From positions 868,001 to 932,000 of the forward strand of contig JAUHXC010000001.1 in the NCBI GenBank assembly GCA_030427205.1: a DNA stretch of 64,000 nucleotides, given 5' to 3'. Positions within the stretch are counted from its first letter, which is position 1; the number at the start of each line of letters is the position of its first letter. Positions 35,189 through 44,362 of the stretch are shown one piece after another. The DNA is from a bacterium (GTDB lineage: Bacteria; Myxococcota_A; Bradymonadia; UBA7976; UBA1532). The notes beneath the pieces are model-generated. The model made no database searches, was not told the DNA's origin, and saw nothing but the letters and a program-made list of their open reading frames with translations. Both the position numbers and the translations under genes were made by a program.

Positions 35189-36837
35189 CGGGCGACCCCC
35201 CCGCCGTCGGCGGCCAGGCGCCCGTCGGCGAAGTGCAGCGTGCGGTCGGCGAGGCCGAAGTACTGGTCGTCGTGGGTGACGACGATGACCAGCTTGCCCG
35301 CGTCGCGCAGCCGCGGCAGCAGCGTATGGTAGAACCACGCCCGGAAGCCGGGGTCCTGGTCGGCGGCCCACTCGTCGAAGAGCATGATCGGCCGGTCGCG
35401 CAGGCGGGCGATCACCATCGCCAGCCGCTTCTTCTGCCCCGTCGAGAGGTCGATCTCGCTGACCCGGCCGCCCTCGATGGCGGTCTTGCCGGTCAGCCCC
35501 ATCTCGTCGAGCAGCGCCGCGGCCCGGGCGTCGCTCTCGCCGCCCCCGTCGACGACCCGGTCGAAGAGGTGATGGTCGACGAGGATCGTGCCGAACAGCG
35601 CGCGCAGGTGAGGCAGGTCTTCGGTCTCGATGGTCTCGCCGTCGACCCGGATCTCGCCCTCGTCGCGGGCGTAGAGCCCGCAGAGCATCTTGAGGAAGGT
35701 CGACTTGCCGCTGCCGTTGTGGCCGGTGACGAAGACCAGCTCGCCGCGCTGGAAGGCGGCGCTGACCGGGCCGGCGACGAAGCCGTCCCGCCCGCGGATG
35801 TCGGGGTAGGCGAAGGTCAGCCCCTCGACGTCGATGCGGCGGAAGTCGGCGAACCGCCCGCGGCCCACCGCGTGGTCCGCCGGCTCGAGGGCGTCGTCGT
35901 CGAGCTGCAGGCCCAGCGCGTCGAGCCGCCGCACCGCCTGGGCGCCGCGGCTGATCTTGGGCACCGCGAAGACCAGCCGCACGATGGCCAGAAACAAGAA
36001 GAGCACCGCGATGTTGGTGTCGCGCACGGCGTTGTGGTCCAGCTCGACGAAGGCGGGCAGCACGAAGACGTTGATGCCCAGCAGCGCGTAGACGATGGCG
36101 TTGTAGGCGAACTGCCGCTCGAAGTAGCCCGACCAGATGCGGGCGCGCACCGCGCGCAGGCGGGTCGACAGGCCGCGATAGGTGCCGTCGACGTCGCGCG
36201 CCCGCGCCTGATGCAGCCGCAGCGCGACGGCGCCGTGCTGCTGGTCGCGCAGCACGTCGAGCAGGTCGGCCTCGGTGCGCGCGATCTGGCGGAAGCCGTC
36301 GGACATCAGGGTGAACTGGCCGATGTTGACGACGATGATGAGCAGGCTGGCGACCCCGGCGACCACCGCCGCGTCGGTGGAGGTCACGGCGATGAACGCG
36401 ACGGCCACCACGGTGCGCAGCACGCCGACGACCATGTTGCCGAGCGGCTTGCCCATCTGCGCGACGAGGTTGCCGTCGCCCATGAGCCGGGTGGTGAGCG
36501 TGCCGCGGCCGATGCGCTCGAACTCGATGAGCGGCAGGCGGTGCAGGCGGCTGGCGATGGCCTCGACCCGCGCGCGGGCGGCGGCGGTGACCCGCAGCAT
36601 GAAGGCCAGGTCGGTGCGGGCCCGGATCCAGTACGAGGCGCCGAGGGCAGCGACGAACATCAGCGCCGGCTGCGCGGTCGAGCCGTCGAAGCGCATGCGC
36701 TCGAGGCCCTTCATCACCGCCAGCAGCATCATCCACTCGAAGGCGACCCAGCCCGCCGAGAGCAGGAGCAGCCGTCGACGCACCGCCGGCGCGCGGAACT
36801 CGGGCATCTCGGCGACGCTCTTGAGGTCGGCGATCAC
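35185..36837 (-). CDS. ABC half-transporter, cyclic-peptide-export type (A)
   Basis: A 550-residue fusion of membrane and ATPase domains, homologous to its downstream neighbour. Walker A is TGHNGSGKST, signature LSTGQKKRLA, Walker B IMLFDEWAADQDP and H-loop THDDQYF. The start is GTG 36837, overlapping the stop of the terminal synthetase (GTGA); no better start lies downstream before the first membrane helix. Coupling to the thioesterase-bearing synthetase supports a role in exporting the finished product. Confidence 0.9.
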   Translation of the reverse strand: MIADLKSVAEMPEFRAPAVRRRLLLLSAGWVAFEWMMLLAVMKGLERMRFDGSTAQPALMFVAALGASYWIRARTDLAFMLRVTAAARARVEAIASRLHRLPLIEFERIGRGTLTTRLMGDGNLVAQMGKPLGNMVVGVLRTVVAVAFIAVTSTDAAVVAGVASLLIIVVNIGQFTLMSDGFRQIARTEADLLDVLRDQQHGAVALRLHQARARDVDGTYRGLSTRLRAVRARIWSGYFERQFAYNAIVYALLGINVFVLPAFVELDHNAVRDTNIAVLFLFLAIVRLVFAVPKISRGAQAVRRLDALGLQLDDDALEPADHAVGRGRFADFRRIDVEGLTFAYPDIRGRDGFVAGPVSAAFQRGELVFVTGHNGSGKSTFLKMLCGLYARDEGEIRVDGETIETEDLPHLRALFGTILVDHHLFDRVVDGGGESDARAAALLDEMGLTGKTAIEGGRVSEIDLSTGQKKRLAMVIARLRDRPIMLFDEWAADQDPGFRAWFYHTLLPRLRDAGKLVIVVTHDDQYFGLADRTLHFADGRLAADGGGVAR

Positions 36838-39800
36838 CGCGCGCTGGCCCCCTCGGCGTCGACCGTCGCGAGCCACGCGCCCATGGCCTCGGCCAGGTGG
36901 GGCCCGTTGGCGTTGGAGAAGAGGTTGAAGTGGTTGCCCGGCACCCGCATCACGTCGAGCCCGCGGCGGGCGAGCGGGCGCCAGTCGGGCACCGGCTGAC
37001 CCATGCGGGCGTCGAACGGGATGGTCTCGCTCGGCTCGAAGAACATGATGCGGGTCGCGCAGGGGCCGGCGGGGCGATAGCGGGTCATCAGCCGATTGTG
37101 GTGCTTGTGCACCGCGAGGCGCAATTTTGCGTCGGCGTGGGAGACGTCGGGCACGAAGAGCCCCGCGAGGCGCTGGGCCTCGATGAGGAAGCGCAGCTTC
37201 TGTTCGTGCGTCTCGAGCGCGTCGACGCCGCTGACGTCGAGCCCCGCCGCCGGCCCGAGGCGCTCGAGCAAAAACTCGACGTCGTCGTGGGCGTAGCTGT
37301 CGACCCGGGGCGAGGGGGCGTCGACCATGAGCAGGTGCGGCACCGCCTGCCCGGCCGCCTCGAGCTGGCGGGCCATCTCGAAGGCCACCGTGCCGCCGAA
37401 CGACCAGCCGCCGATGAGGTAGGGCCCGGTCGGCTGCACCGCGCGGATGGCGCGCACATAGTCGTCGGCCATCTCTTCGATCGAGCCGTAGAGCGGGTCT
37501 CCCGGCTCGATGCCCCGGGCCTGCAGGCCGTAGAACGGGCGCTCTTCGCCGAGCATCGCCGCCACCTGCACGTAGCGGAAGACGATGCCGCCGGCGGCGT
37601 GCACGAAGAACAGCGGCGTCTTCTCGCCGCGGGGCTGCAGGCAGACGAGCGGATCGAACGGCGCGGCGACCTGCTGTCGGCGCAGGCGCAGGGCCAGCCG
37701 CTCGATGGTGCCGTCTTCGAAGAGCGCGTGCAGCGGCAGGCGATGGCCGAAGCGGGCCTCGACCTGCGAGATCAGGCGCACCGCGCGCAGCGACTCGCCG
37801 CCTGTGGCGAAGAAGTCGTCGGTCACCCCGATGGGCGCGCGGTCGAGCAGCGCCTCCCACAGCAGCACCAGCTGCAGCTCGAGCTGGTCGCGGGGCTCGA
37901 CGAAGGGCGCATCGTCGCGCACGGCCGGGTCGGGCAGCGCGCGGCGGTCGACCTTGCCGTTGGGGTTGAGCGGCAAGGCGTCGAGCGCGACGAACGCCGC
38001 GGGCACCATGTGGGTCGGCACCCGCTCACCGAGGAAGCGGCGCAGGGTCTCGGTGAGCGCCGGTTGGGGCGCGGTCAGCACCAGCCAGGCCACCAGCATC
38101 GGCTCGGGCGCCTGGCGCAGCATGCACACCGCGTCGCGCACCGCCGGGTGCTCGCGCAGCGCGGCCTCGACCTCGCCCGGCTCGATGCGCACGCCGCGCA
38201 GCTGGACTTGATGGTCGATGCGGCCGAGGTACTCCATCTCACCGCCCGGGCGCCAGCGCGCCCGATCTCCCGTGAGGTAGACCCGGGCCGGGCCGTCGCC
38301 GACGTCGATCTCGACGAACTTCGCCGCGGTGAGCTCCGGCCGATGCCAATAGCCGTCGGCGACCCCCGCGCCGCCGACCGCGAGCTCGCCGGGCACCCCG
38401 AGCGGCAGCGGCTGGCCGTCCGGGTCGAGCACGTAGGCCCGGGTATGGCGCATGGGCCGCCCGATGATGCTCGCCCCGTCGTCGACGTGCGCTGCGACCG
38501 CCGGACAGACCATGTTGTGGATGGCGGCCTCGGTGACGCCGTAGCTGTTGATGACCGCGCCCCGCGCGCCGACCAGCCGCGCCAGCCGTCGATGATCGCC
38601 CGCCAGCAGCGCCTCGCCGCACAGGACGGCCAGCCGCAGGCCGCTCAGGTCGCGGCCGGCGCCGTCGACGTGCTCGGCGAGCCGGTTGGCGACCGCCGGC
38701 ACCAGATCGACCGAGGTGATGCCCTCGGCGTCGATCAGCCCGAGCAGCGCGGCCGGATCGGAGAGCACCTCGCGATCGCACAGCACCAGCCGGCCGCCGG
38801 TGCACAGGGCCCGCACCCAGTCGCCGGTGAAGATGTCGAAGCCGGGGTTGGCCGCCTGCAGGTGATGGTTGCCCGGCCCCAATGTGCCGCCGGGGTAGTC
38901 GGCCCGATAGCCGAGCAGGGTATTGAGCACCGCGCGATGGCTGATCAGCACGCCCTTGGGCCGCCCCGTCGAGCCGGAGGTGTACTTCACGTAGGCCAGA
39001 TCGCCGAGGTCACCGGCCCATGCCGGCCGCGTCTCGGGCCCGGCCTCGAGGTCGAGGGTATCGAGGCCGACCAGCGGGCGCTCGGCGCGCGGCTTCACTG
39101 CGGCCTCCGCCGCCGACGGGGCGAGGATCAGCCGCGGTTCGCAGTCGTCGACCATCATCTGCAGCCGCCGCGCCGGCTGGTCGACGTCGAACGGTACGTA
39201 GGCCGCGCCGGCGTAGAGCGTGCCGAGCACCGCGACGAGCAGGTCGTGCCCTTTGGGCAGCAGCAGGGCGATCCGATCGCCGCGGCCCGCGCCCGCGTCG
39301 ATCAGCCCGTGGGCCAGCCGCCGGGCCCGCCGGTCGAGCGCGCCATAGGTGATCGTCTGGCCGCGGTGGGTGACCGCCGGCGCCTCGGGCTGTGCGGTGG
39401 CCTGCGCGGCGAACAGCGCATGCACCGGGCGCGTCTCTTCGAAGGTGCTCTCTTCGCCGCGATACGCGCGCAGCGCGGCAAGCTGCTCGGGGGCCACCAG
39501 CGGCAGCCGACCGACGGGATGTCTCGGTGCGCGGGCGACGCCCTCGAGCAGGTGCAGGTAGTTATCGGCCAGCCGCGCGACGGTGTCGTCGTCGAACAGC
39601 GCGGTGTCGTACTCGAAGATCGCCAGCAGCCGCTGCGCGCCGGCGCGGATGTGCAGGGTCAGGTCGAACGCCGAGGCCCCGGTGCGCGGCTCGATGGCGC
39701 GCACCGCCAACCCCGGCAGGTCGAAGCGGGCGCCGTAGTCGGCTTTGTAGGCGAAGACAACCTGGAAGATCGGGTTTCGGTCGAGGCTGCGCTCGGCGGC

Positions 39801-40970
39801 GACGGCGTCGACGATGCGATCGAAGGGCACCGCCTCGTGCCGCTGCGCTGCGGCCATCGCCGCCTGGGTCGACGCGATCAGCGCGGCGAACGGCGTCGCC
39901 CGCGCGGGGCGCAGGCGCACCGGCAGCGGGTTGGCGAAGTTGCCCACCACCCCCTCGAGCCGCGCGTCGGCGCGGTTGGCGGCCGGCACGCCCACGACGA
40001 CGTCTTCCACGCCCCCGTAGCGCCCGAGCAGCGCGCCGAAGGCCGCCAGCAACGTCGAGTTGAGCGTCGCCCGGTTGTCGGCGGCCACCGCTTCGAGCGC
40101 CCGGGTGCGCTCGGCGTCGATGACCCGGCGCAGCCGGCGGCCGGTGAACTGCTGCCGCGGCGGGCGGCGTCGATCGAGCGGCAGGTCGAGCAGCGGCGGC
40201 GCGCCATCGAGGCTCTGGCGCCAGAAGTCGAGGTGCGGCCGGCTCGACCGATGGGCCAGAAAGGCCCGCTGCCAGACGGCGAAGTCGGCGTACGATACGC
40301 TCGGGGCCGGCGGGTCGGCCAGGGTGCCGGCATACGCCGCCGACAGGTCGGCCAGCACGAGGCCCAGCGACCAGCCGTCGACCGCGATGTGGTGGGCGGC
40401 GAGGCCCAGGACGTGGCGTTCGGGCGCGGTGCGCAGCAGGCACGCCCGCAGCAGCGGGCCGGTCGCCAGGTCGAACGGCGCCTGCGCCATGGCCTGCAGC
40501 CGCGCCTCGACCCCGTCGGCGTCGACGTCTTCGACCGGCAGGTCGGCCGAGCCGTCGGCGTCGATGACCATGTGCGGCGTCGGGTCGTCGCCGCGGGCGA
40601 CGAAGCGGGCCCGCAGCGCCGGGTGGCGGGCGACGACGGCTTCGAGGGCGGCCCGCAGCCGGGGCACATCGAGCGGCCCGTCGAGGGTGAACGCGATCGG
40701 GATCGTATACGCCGCGCTGCGCTCGAGCCGGTCGAGGAACCACAGCCGCTGCTGCGCGAAGGCGGCGGGCACGGGGCCCACGGCGCGGCCCGCTTCGAGC
40801 GCGGGCGGGCGCAGGTGGGCCAGCAGCGCGGCCTTGTGGGCCGCCAGGCGCCGACGCAGCGCCCCGTCGAGCGCGCCCCGCGGGGCGTCGACCTTGATCC
40901 GCGCGCCGTCGAGCGAGAGGTCGATGCCGCGGGCGTCGAGATCGGTCAGCAGTCGAGCGAGGTCGGTCAT
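36834..40970 (-). CDS. Terminal NRPS: TubC docking-C-A-PCP-TE
   Basis: A 1378-residue synthetase. Order: TubC-like docking domain (1-53), condensation with intact HHIAVDG (about 195), adenylation with YTSGSTGRPKG (about 668), YLTGDRARW and NPNGKVDR, PCP with FFATGGESL (about 1058), and type I thioesterase with GWSFGG (about 1190) and late His in PGNHFN. The A-domain pocket reads roughly D-I-G-D-V-C-S-I; I match it to no known code, but an acidic residue at the fourth place is seen in pockets for basic residues (weak inference). The thioesterase should release the product by hydrolysis or cyclisation. It is coupled to the methyltransferase before and the ABC gene after. Confidence 0.93.
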   Translation of the reverse strand: MTDLARLLTDLDARGIDLSLDGARIKVDAPRGALDGALRRRLAAHKAALLAHLRPPALEAGRAVGPVPAAFAQQRLWFLDRLERSAAYTIPIAFTLDGPLDVPRLRAALEAVVARHPALRARFVARGDDPTPHMVIDADGSADLPVEDVDADGVEARLQAMAQAPFDLATGPLLRACLLRTAPERHVLGLAAHHIAVDGWSLGLVLADLSAAYAGTLADPPAPSVSYADFAVWQRAFLAHRSSRPHLDFWRQSLDGAPPLLDLPLDRRRPPRQQFTGRRLRRVIDAERTRALEAVAADNRATLNSTLLAAFGALLGRYGGVEDVVVGVPAANRADARLEGVVGNFANPLPVRLRPARATPFAALIASTQAAMAAAQRHEAVPFDRIVDAVAAERSLDRNPIFQVVFAYKADYGARFDLPGLAVRAIEPRTGASAFDLTLHIRAGAQRLLAIFEYDTALFDDDTVARLADNYLHLLEGVARAPRHPVGRLPLVAPEQLAALRAYRGEESTFEETRPVHALFAAQATAQPEAPAVTHRGQTITYGALDRRARRLAHGLIDAGAGRGDRIALLLPKGHDLLVAVLGTLYAGAAYVPFDVDQPARRLQMMVDDCEPRLILAPSAAEAAVKPRAERPLVGLDTLDLEAGPETRPAWAGDLGDLAYVKYTSGSTGRPKGVLISHRAVLNTLLGYRADYPGGTLGPGNHHLQAANPGFDIFTGDWVRALCTGGRLVLCDREVLSDPAALLGLIDAEGITSVDLVPAVANRLAEHVDGAGRDLSGLRLAVLCGEALLAGDHRRLARLVGARGAVINSYGVTEAAIHNMVCPAVAAHVDDGASIIGRPMRHTRAYVLDPDGQPLPLGVPGELAVGGAGVADGYWHRPELTAAKFVEIDVGDGPARVYLTGDRARWRPGGEMEYLGRIDHQVQLRGVRIEPGEVEAALREHPAVRDAVCMLRQAPEPMLVAWLVLTAPQPALTETLRRFLGERVPTHMVPAAFVALDALPLNPNGKVDRRALPDPAVRDDAPFVEPRDQLELQLVLLWEALLDRAPIGVTDDFFATGGESLRAVRLISQVEARFGHRLPLHALFEDGTIERLALRLRRQQVAAPFDPLVCLQPRGEKTPLFFVHAAGGIVFRYVQVAAMLGEERPFYGLQARGIEPGDPLYGSIEEMADDYVRAIRAVQPTGPYLIGGWSFGGTVAFEMARQLEAAGQAVPHLLMVDAPSPRVDSYAHDDVEFLLERLGPAAGLDVSGVDALETHEQKLRFLIEAQRLAGLFVPDVSHADAKLRLAVHKHHNRLMTRYRPAGPCATRIMFFEPSETIPFDARMGQPVPDWRPLARRGLDVMRVPGNHFNLFSNANGPHLAEAMGAWLATVDAEGASAR

Positions 40971-41773
40971 CGGGCCCGAAGCACGAAGAAGAAGGCGGTC
41001 GCCCCCGCGCCCGGCTCGGGGCACGGCTGGCGATCGACGATGTGGAAGTGGGCCTCGATCGCCGTCAGCAGGGCGTCGAGGGGCGGGTAGCAGTTGCGCC
41101 GGTCGCGCAGCAGGGGCCGCAGCGCCGCGAGCTCGGCGGGGTCGAGCAGCGGGCCCACGACGGCCTCGTAGAACGCGCGATTGGTCAGCTCGGGGTGCAG
41201 CGCGTTGCGCAGGGACTCGACGAGGAAGTGGTGGGCCACGAGGAAGTCGCGCCCGTCGCGGGGGCCCTCCCAGGCGGCGAAGGCCGCCTTCAGCGCGGGC
41301 AGGTCGATGGCCGGGTCGATCGCCTGCAGCCGGAATATCGCCGAGGCGCCCGGGCGCAGCATGCCCGCCAGCCGGGCGAGCATCGCCTGCATGCGGGGCC
41401 AGGGCAGCATGTTCAGCGAGGCGTCGCCCAGGATCAGATCCCAGCGCGGGTCGGCGGGCAGGTCGAGCCAGTCCCCGCCGATGAACCGGTCGTTGGGCCG
41501 TCCGCTCACGCGGGTCATGGCGGCCCAGAAGGTCGGGTCGATGTCGGCGCCCGTCAGCCGCAGGCCGTGCTCGGCGGCCAGCGCCTGCAGCTCGGGGGTC
41601 GAGCCGAGCAGCAGCGCATCGGCGCCGGGCGACAGGTTCAGCGCCCGAATGGCGGCGTCGTAGCGCGCGCGGTTGGCCGCCGAGATGCGGATGGGCGGGC
41701 CCATGCTCGACCACCCGCGCGCGATGCGCTCGACGACCGCGTCGGACACGGGGGGGGCTGACTCAGCGGACAT
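40967..41773 (-). CDS. Class I SAM-dependent methyltransferase
   Basis: A 268-residue protein; ATG 41773 follows GGAGGAGACC. The nucleotide site is a degenerate motif I ALLLGSTPELQALAAEHG with the acidic TGADIDP (about residue 78), then a motif-IV-like WDLILGDASLNMLPW (about 118). It lacks the classic GxGxG, so it is a diverged class I enzyme. The stop overlaps the start of the terminal synthetase (ATGA), so a role in modifying the bound or free peptide is likely. Position of methylation is unknown. Confidence 0.75.
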   Translation of the reverse strand: MSAESAPPVSDAVVERIARGWSSMGPPIRISAANRARYDAAIRALNLSPGADALLLGSTPELQALAAEHGLRLTGADIDPTFWAAMTRVSGRPNDRFIGGDWLDLPADPRWDLILGDASLNMLPWPRMQAMLARLAGMLRPGASAIFRLQAIDPAIDLPALKAAFAAWEGPRDGRDFLVAHHFLVESLRNALHPELTNRAFYEAVVGPLLDPAELAALRPLLRDRRNCYPPLDALLTAIEAHFHIVDRQPCPEPGAGATAFFFVLRAR

Positions 41774-41811
41774 GGTCTCCTCCGGATCGTGGGGCGCGGG
41801 CCGAGCGACCG

Positions 41812-41833
41812 GGCGCCGACGGCCGACGGCGCC
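41812..41833. promoter_or_regulatory. Inverted repeat in divergent cluster promoter region
   Basis: GGCGCCG (41812-41818) and CGGCGCC (41827-41833), 8-nt loop, end 5 nt before the -35 element at 41839. It could be an operator for the divergent hydroxylase and methyltransferase transcripts. Confidence 0.35.
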
Positions 41834-41838
41834 GGCCC

Positions 41839-41867
41839 TTGGCACCCTGCGCGGGCATCTCTACACT
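41839..41867 (+). promoter_or_regulatory. Promoter of the JmjC-type hydroxylase gene
   Basis: TTGGCA (41839-41844), a 17-nt spacer and TACACT (41862-41867), giving a leader of about 57 nt to ATG 41931. Confidence 0.5.
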
Positions 41868-41930
41868 GCCGCCGAGCCGTCTGCCACCGAATCGCGAGCC
41901 GCCGGACGCCCCCGGCCCGAGGTCAGCCCG

Positions 41931-42656
41931 ATGTCCACCGACGCCGCCCGAACCCTGAGCCCGGGCAACGACTTCGAGCGCTGCGTCGCCGAGCGCCGGC
42001 CGGGGCTCGTCCGCGGCGGGGCGACCCGCTTCGAGCGCCTGATGCAGTGGTCGCCGGCCTGGTTCGTCGAGCGCTACGCCGACGTGCGCTGCCGCTACTT
42101 CGACGACGGCTGGTCGATGTTCGACAGCCCGTGGACCACCTTCGGCGAGTTCTTCGGCAGCGACATGGCCCAGCGCTACTACGCGCTCAAGCGCTACGTG
42201 CACGACCCGGACGCGCCGCTGTTCATCGACGATCTGGACTTCCCCAACCCCTTCCTCGAGCTGAGCGACGTGCGGCGCCACATCGTCTTCGGCGGCCGGG
42301 CGGGCACCGGCGTGCTGCCCCACGTGCACGGCGACGCGCTGAACTTCCTGCCGGTGGGCCGCAAGCGCTGGGTGCTGTTCGACTGCACGCCCGAGACCCC
42401 GGGCCACGGGCTGTGGCAGCGCTACTGGACCGGATACGGCGAGGGGCAGACCTTCGAGGACTGGTACGCCGCCGAGTTCGAGGCGCTGACGGCGGCGGTG
42501 CCGACCTGGACCTTCGAGCAGGGGCCGGGTGACCTGGTCTACGTGCCCGCCGGCTTCTGCCACGCGGTGCTCAACCTCGAGCCGGTGATCGGCGTGGTCA
42601 TCGAGCGGCCGCGGACCGATGGCTACCCCATCTGGTGGCCCCGCGGCGATGACTGA
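41931..42656 (+). CDS. JmjC/cupin-type Fe(II)/2-oxoglutarate hydroxylase
   Basis: A 241-residue protein. The iron site HGD lies in LPHVHGDALNFLPVGRKRW (about residue 123), the distal His in VPAGFCHAVLNLEP (about 203), and Lys/Trp after the first strand fit the 2-oxoglutarate pocket. This is the JmjC (cupin_8) fold used by asparaginyl and other peptide-residue hydroxylases and by some NRPS beta-hydroxylases. It is transcribed alone on the plus strand between two minus-strand cluster operons, from its own promoter at 41839. A role as beta-hydroxylase of a cluster amino acid is inferred. Confidence 0.8.
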   Translation: MSTDAARTLSPGNDFERCVAERRPGLVRGGATRFERLMQWSPAWFVERYADVRCRYFDDGWSMFDSPWTTFGEFFGSDMAQRYYALKRYVHDPDAPLFIDDLDFPNPFLELSDVRRHIVFGGRAGTGVLPHVHGDALNFLPVGRKRWVLFDCTPETPGHGLWQRYWTGYGEGQTFEDWYAAEFEALTAAVPTWTFEQGPGDLVYVPAGFCHAVLNLEPVIGVVIERPRTDGYPIWWPRGDD

Positions 42657-42667
42657 GCGCCGGGCGG

Positions 42668-44362
42668 TCACCGGGTGAGCAGGGCGCCGATGGTCGCGAC
42701 CGTCGGCGCCTCGGCGAAGGCCGACCGGGCGCCGGTGGGCAGCGCGCCGTGGCGGGCCTCGACCGCGGCCAGCATCGTCAGCGCGAGCAGCGAGTGCCCG
42801 CCGAGGGCGTAGAAGTCGGCGTCGCGGGCGATCGTCTCGCGGTCGAGCAGCTCACCCCAGATGCCGGCGATGGACGCCTCGTGCGGGCTGCGGGGCGGGT
42901 CTCCGGCGCTCGGCGGTGGAGGCGCGGCCGGGCGCGCCGCGCCGGGGTCGGCCACCACGACGTCCGGATCGGCGCACGCGCGGTCGATCACGTCGACGAA
43001 GGCGCGCAGCAGCGCCTCGGCGGCGGCGGGCGCGATGCGCTCGGCGTCGTGGCTCAGCTCGCCGGTGATCACGCCCTCGTGCTCGGCGAGCACCAGGTCG
43101 AGCCCGTGGGCGGTGCGCGCCTTGGGCGCGGCGAAGGGCCGCACGTCGAGGTCGTCGACGATCAGCGTCGGCGCCGCGGCGCCGTGGTGCATCACGCACA
43201 TCGTCTCGTAGAGCCGGCCTCGCCGCTGGTGGCCTTCGAAGCGCCCGAGCGCCGCCTCGACGGGCTGCTCGAGGTGGCCCATGGCCTTGCGCGCGTGGTC
43301 CCGCTGGGCCGCGACCAGCGCCCGGAAGGTGAGCCCGGCCGGGAACCGCGCGGGGAACAGCACGTTGTGGGCGAAGCTGCCGATGGTGCCCTCTGCCGCC
43401 ACGCCCCGCCGGTGGGAGACGATGGTGCCGACCGCCAGGCTCGGCTGCCGCGAGACGTGATGCAGCGCGGCCTGGAAGGCGGCCATGACCGCGTGGAAGA
43501 GCGTCGCCCGGCAGGTGCGCGCCAGCGCGGTCAGCGCCGCGCTGCGCCGCGGGCCCAGATCGACGGGCAGGTGTCCGGCGGGCGCCGACGGCGCGCCGGG
43601 GCGGGCGGTCAGCGGGCAGCGCAGGTCGACGCCGGCCAGCGCCGCGACCCAGAAGTCGCCCGCGGCGGGGTCGGCGCCGCCCATCGAGCGCGCCAGCTCG
43701 GCGTAGACCGCCGGGGTCTGGGTGGGCCGGCCGGCGAGCGCCGCGGACAGGGCGGCGGTGAAGAGCGGCGTCGAGCGGCCATCGAAGGCGAAGACGTGGG
43801 TCAGCACGAGCACCACCCGGGTCTCGTCGTCGACGCGAAAGAGCGTCGCCCGCAAGACCGGCGCGCGGCTCAGGTCGAACGGCTCGGCGATCCGCCGCTG
43901 CACATGGGCGGTCAGGGCGGCGTCGCGATCGGCGGCCGCGCGCAGGTCGACCCGCTCGACCGGCACCGCGACGTCGCGCTCGACCCGCGCCCCGTCGTCG
44001 GCGCAGACCGTGCGAAAGACCGGGTGCCCCTCGACCACCGCGGCGAGGGCGGCGGCCAGGCGATCGGCGGTCAGCGGCCCGCGCACTTCGAATCCGAGCG
44101 GGATGTTGCCCGCGGGGCTGGCGGCGGGCAGCAGGCGCGCCAGATCGCGGATGCGCCGCTGCGCCGGGGAGAGCCGCGGCCGCGCGGCGCCGTCGGCCCG
44201 GGCCTCGAGCAGCGTCAGCAGGTCGGGCTTGAGCCGGCCGATGTGGCCGCGCAGCTCGGCGGTGAGCACGCCCCGCGGCGCGTTGCAGACCAGCTTGCCG
44301 TCTCGGCTCGACAGGCGCACGCCGCGGGACTCGAGCAAGGACAGCAGCGCGTCAGCCCGCAC
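42668..44362 (-). CDS. TubC docking-condensation-PCP protein with altered active site
   Basis: A 564-residue protein; start GTG 44362, overlapping the racemase stop by 11 nt. Order: TubC-like docking domain (1-52), condensation domain (about 62-450), PCP with FYALGGHSL (about 519). The condensation motif reads H-V-F-A-F-D-G (about 190) where active domains have HHxxxDG, so the second, catalytic His is replaced by Val. The domain may be inactive, structural or carry out another step. There is no adenylation domain; the PCP must be charged by another protein or accept a preformed chain. Confidence 0.85.
   Translation of the reverse strand: MRADALLSLLESRGVRLSSRDGKLVCNAPRGVLTAELRGHIGRLKPDLLTLLEARADGAARPRLSPAQRRIRDLARLLPAASPAGNIPLGFEVRGPLTADRLAAALAAVVEGHPVFRTVCADDGARVERDVAVPVERVDLRAAADRDAALTAHVQRRIAEPFDLSRAPVLRATLFRVDDETRVVLVLTHVFAFDGRSTPLFTAALSAALAGRPTQTPAVYAELARSMGGADPAAGDFWVAALAGVDLRCPLTARPGAPSAPAGHLPVDLGPRRSAALTALARTCRATLFHAVMAAFQAALHHVSRQPSLAVGTIVSHRRGVAAEGTIGSFAHNVLFPARFPAGLTFRALVAAQRDHARKAMGHLEQPVEAALGRFEGHQRRGRLYETMCVMHHGAAAPTLIVDDLDVRPFAAPKARTAHGLDLVLAEHEGVITGELSHDAERIAPAAAEALLRAFVDVIDRACADPDVVVADPGAARPAAPPPPSAGDPPRSPHEASIAGIWGELLDRETIARDADFYALGGHSLLALTMLAAVEARHGALPTGARSAFAEAPTVATIGALLTR

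Noticed and set aside
36897..41090. Plus-strand open frame of about 1400 codons opposite the terminal NRPS
   Set aside because: It is antisense to clear C-A-PCP-TE motifs and its translation is His/Arg/Gly-rich with no domains; a GC-rich shadow.
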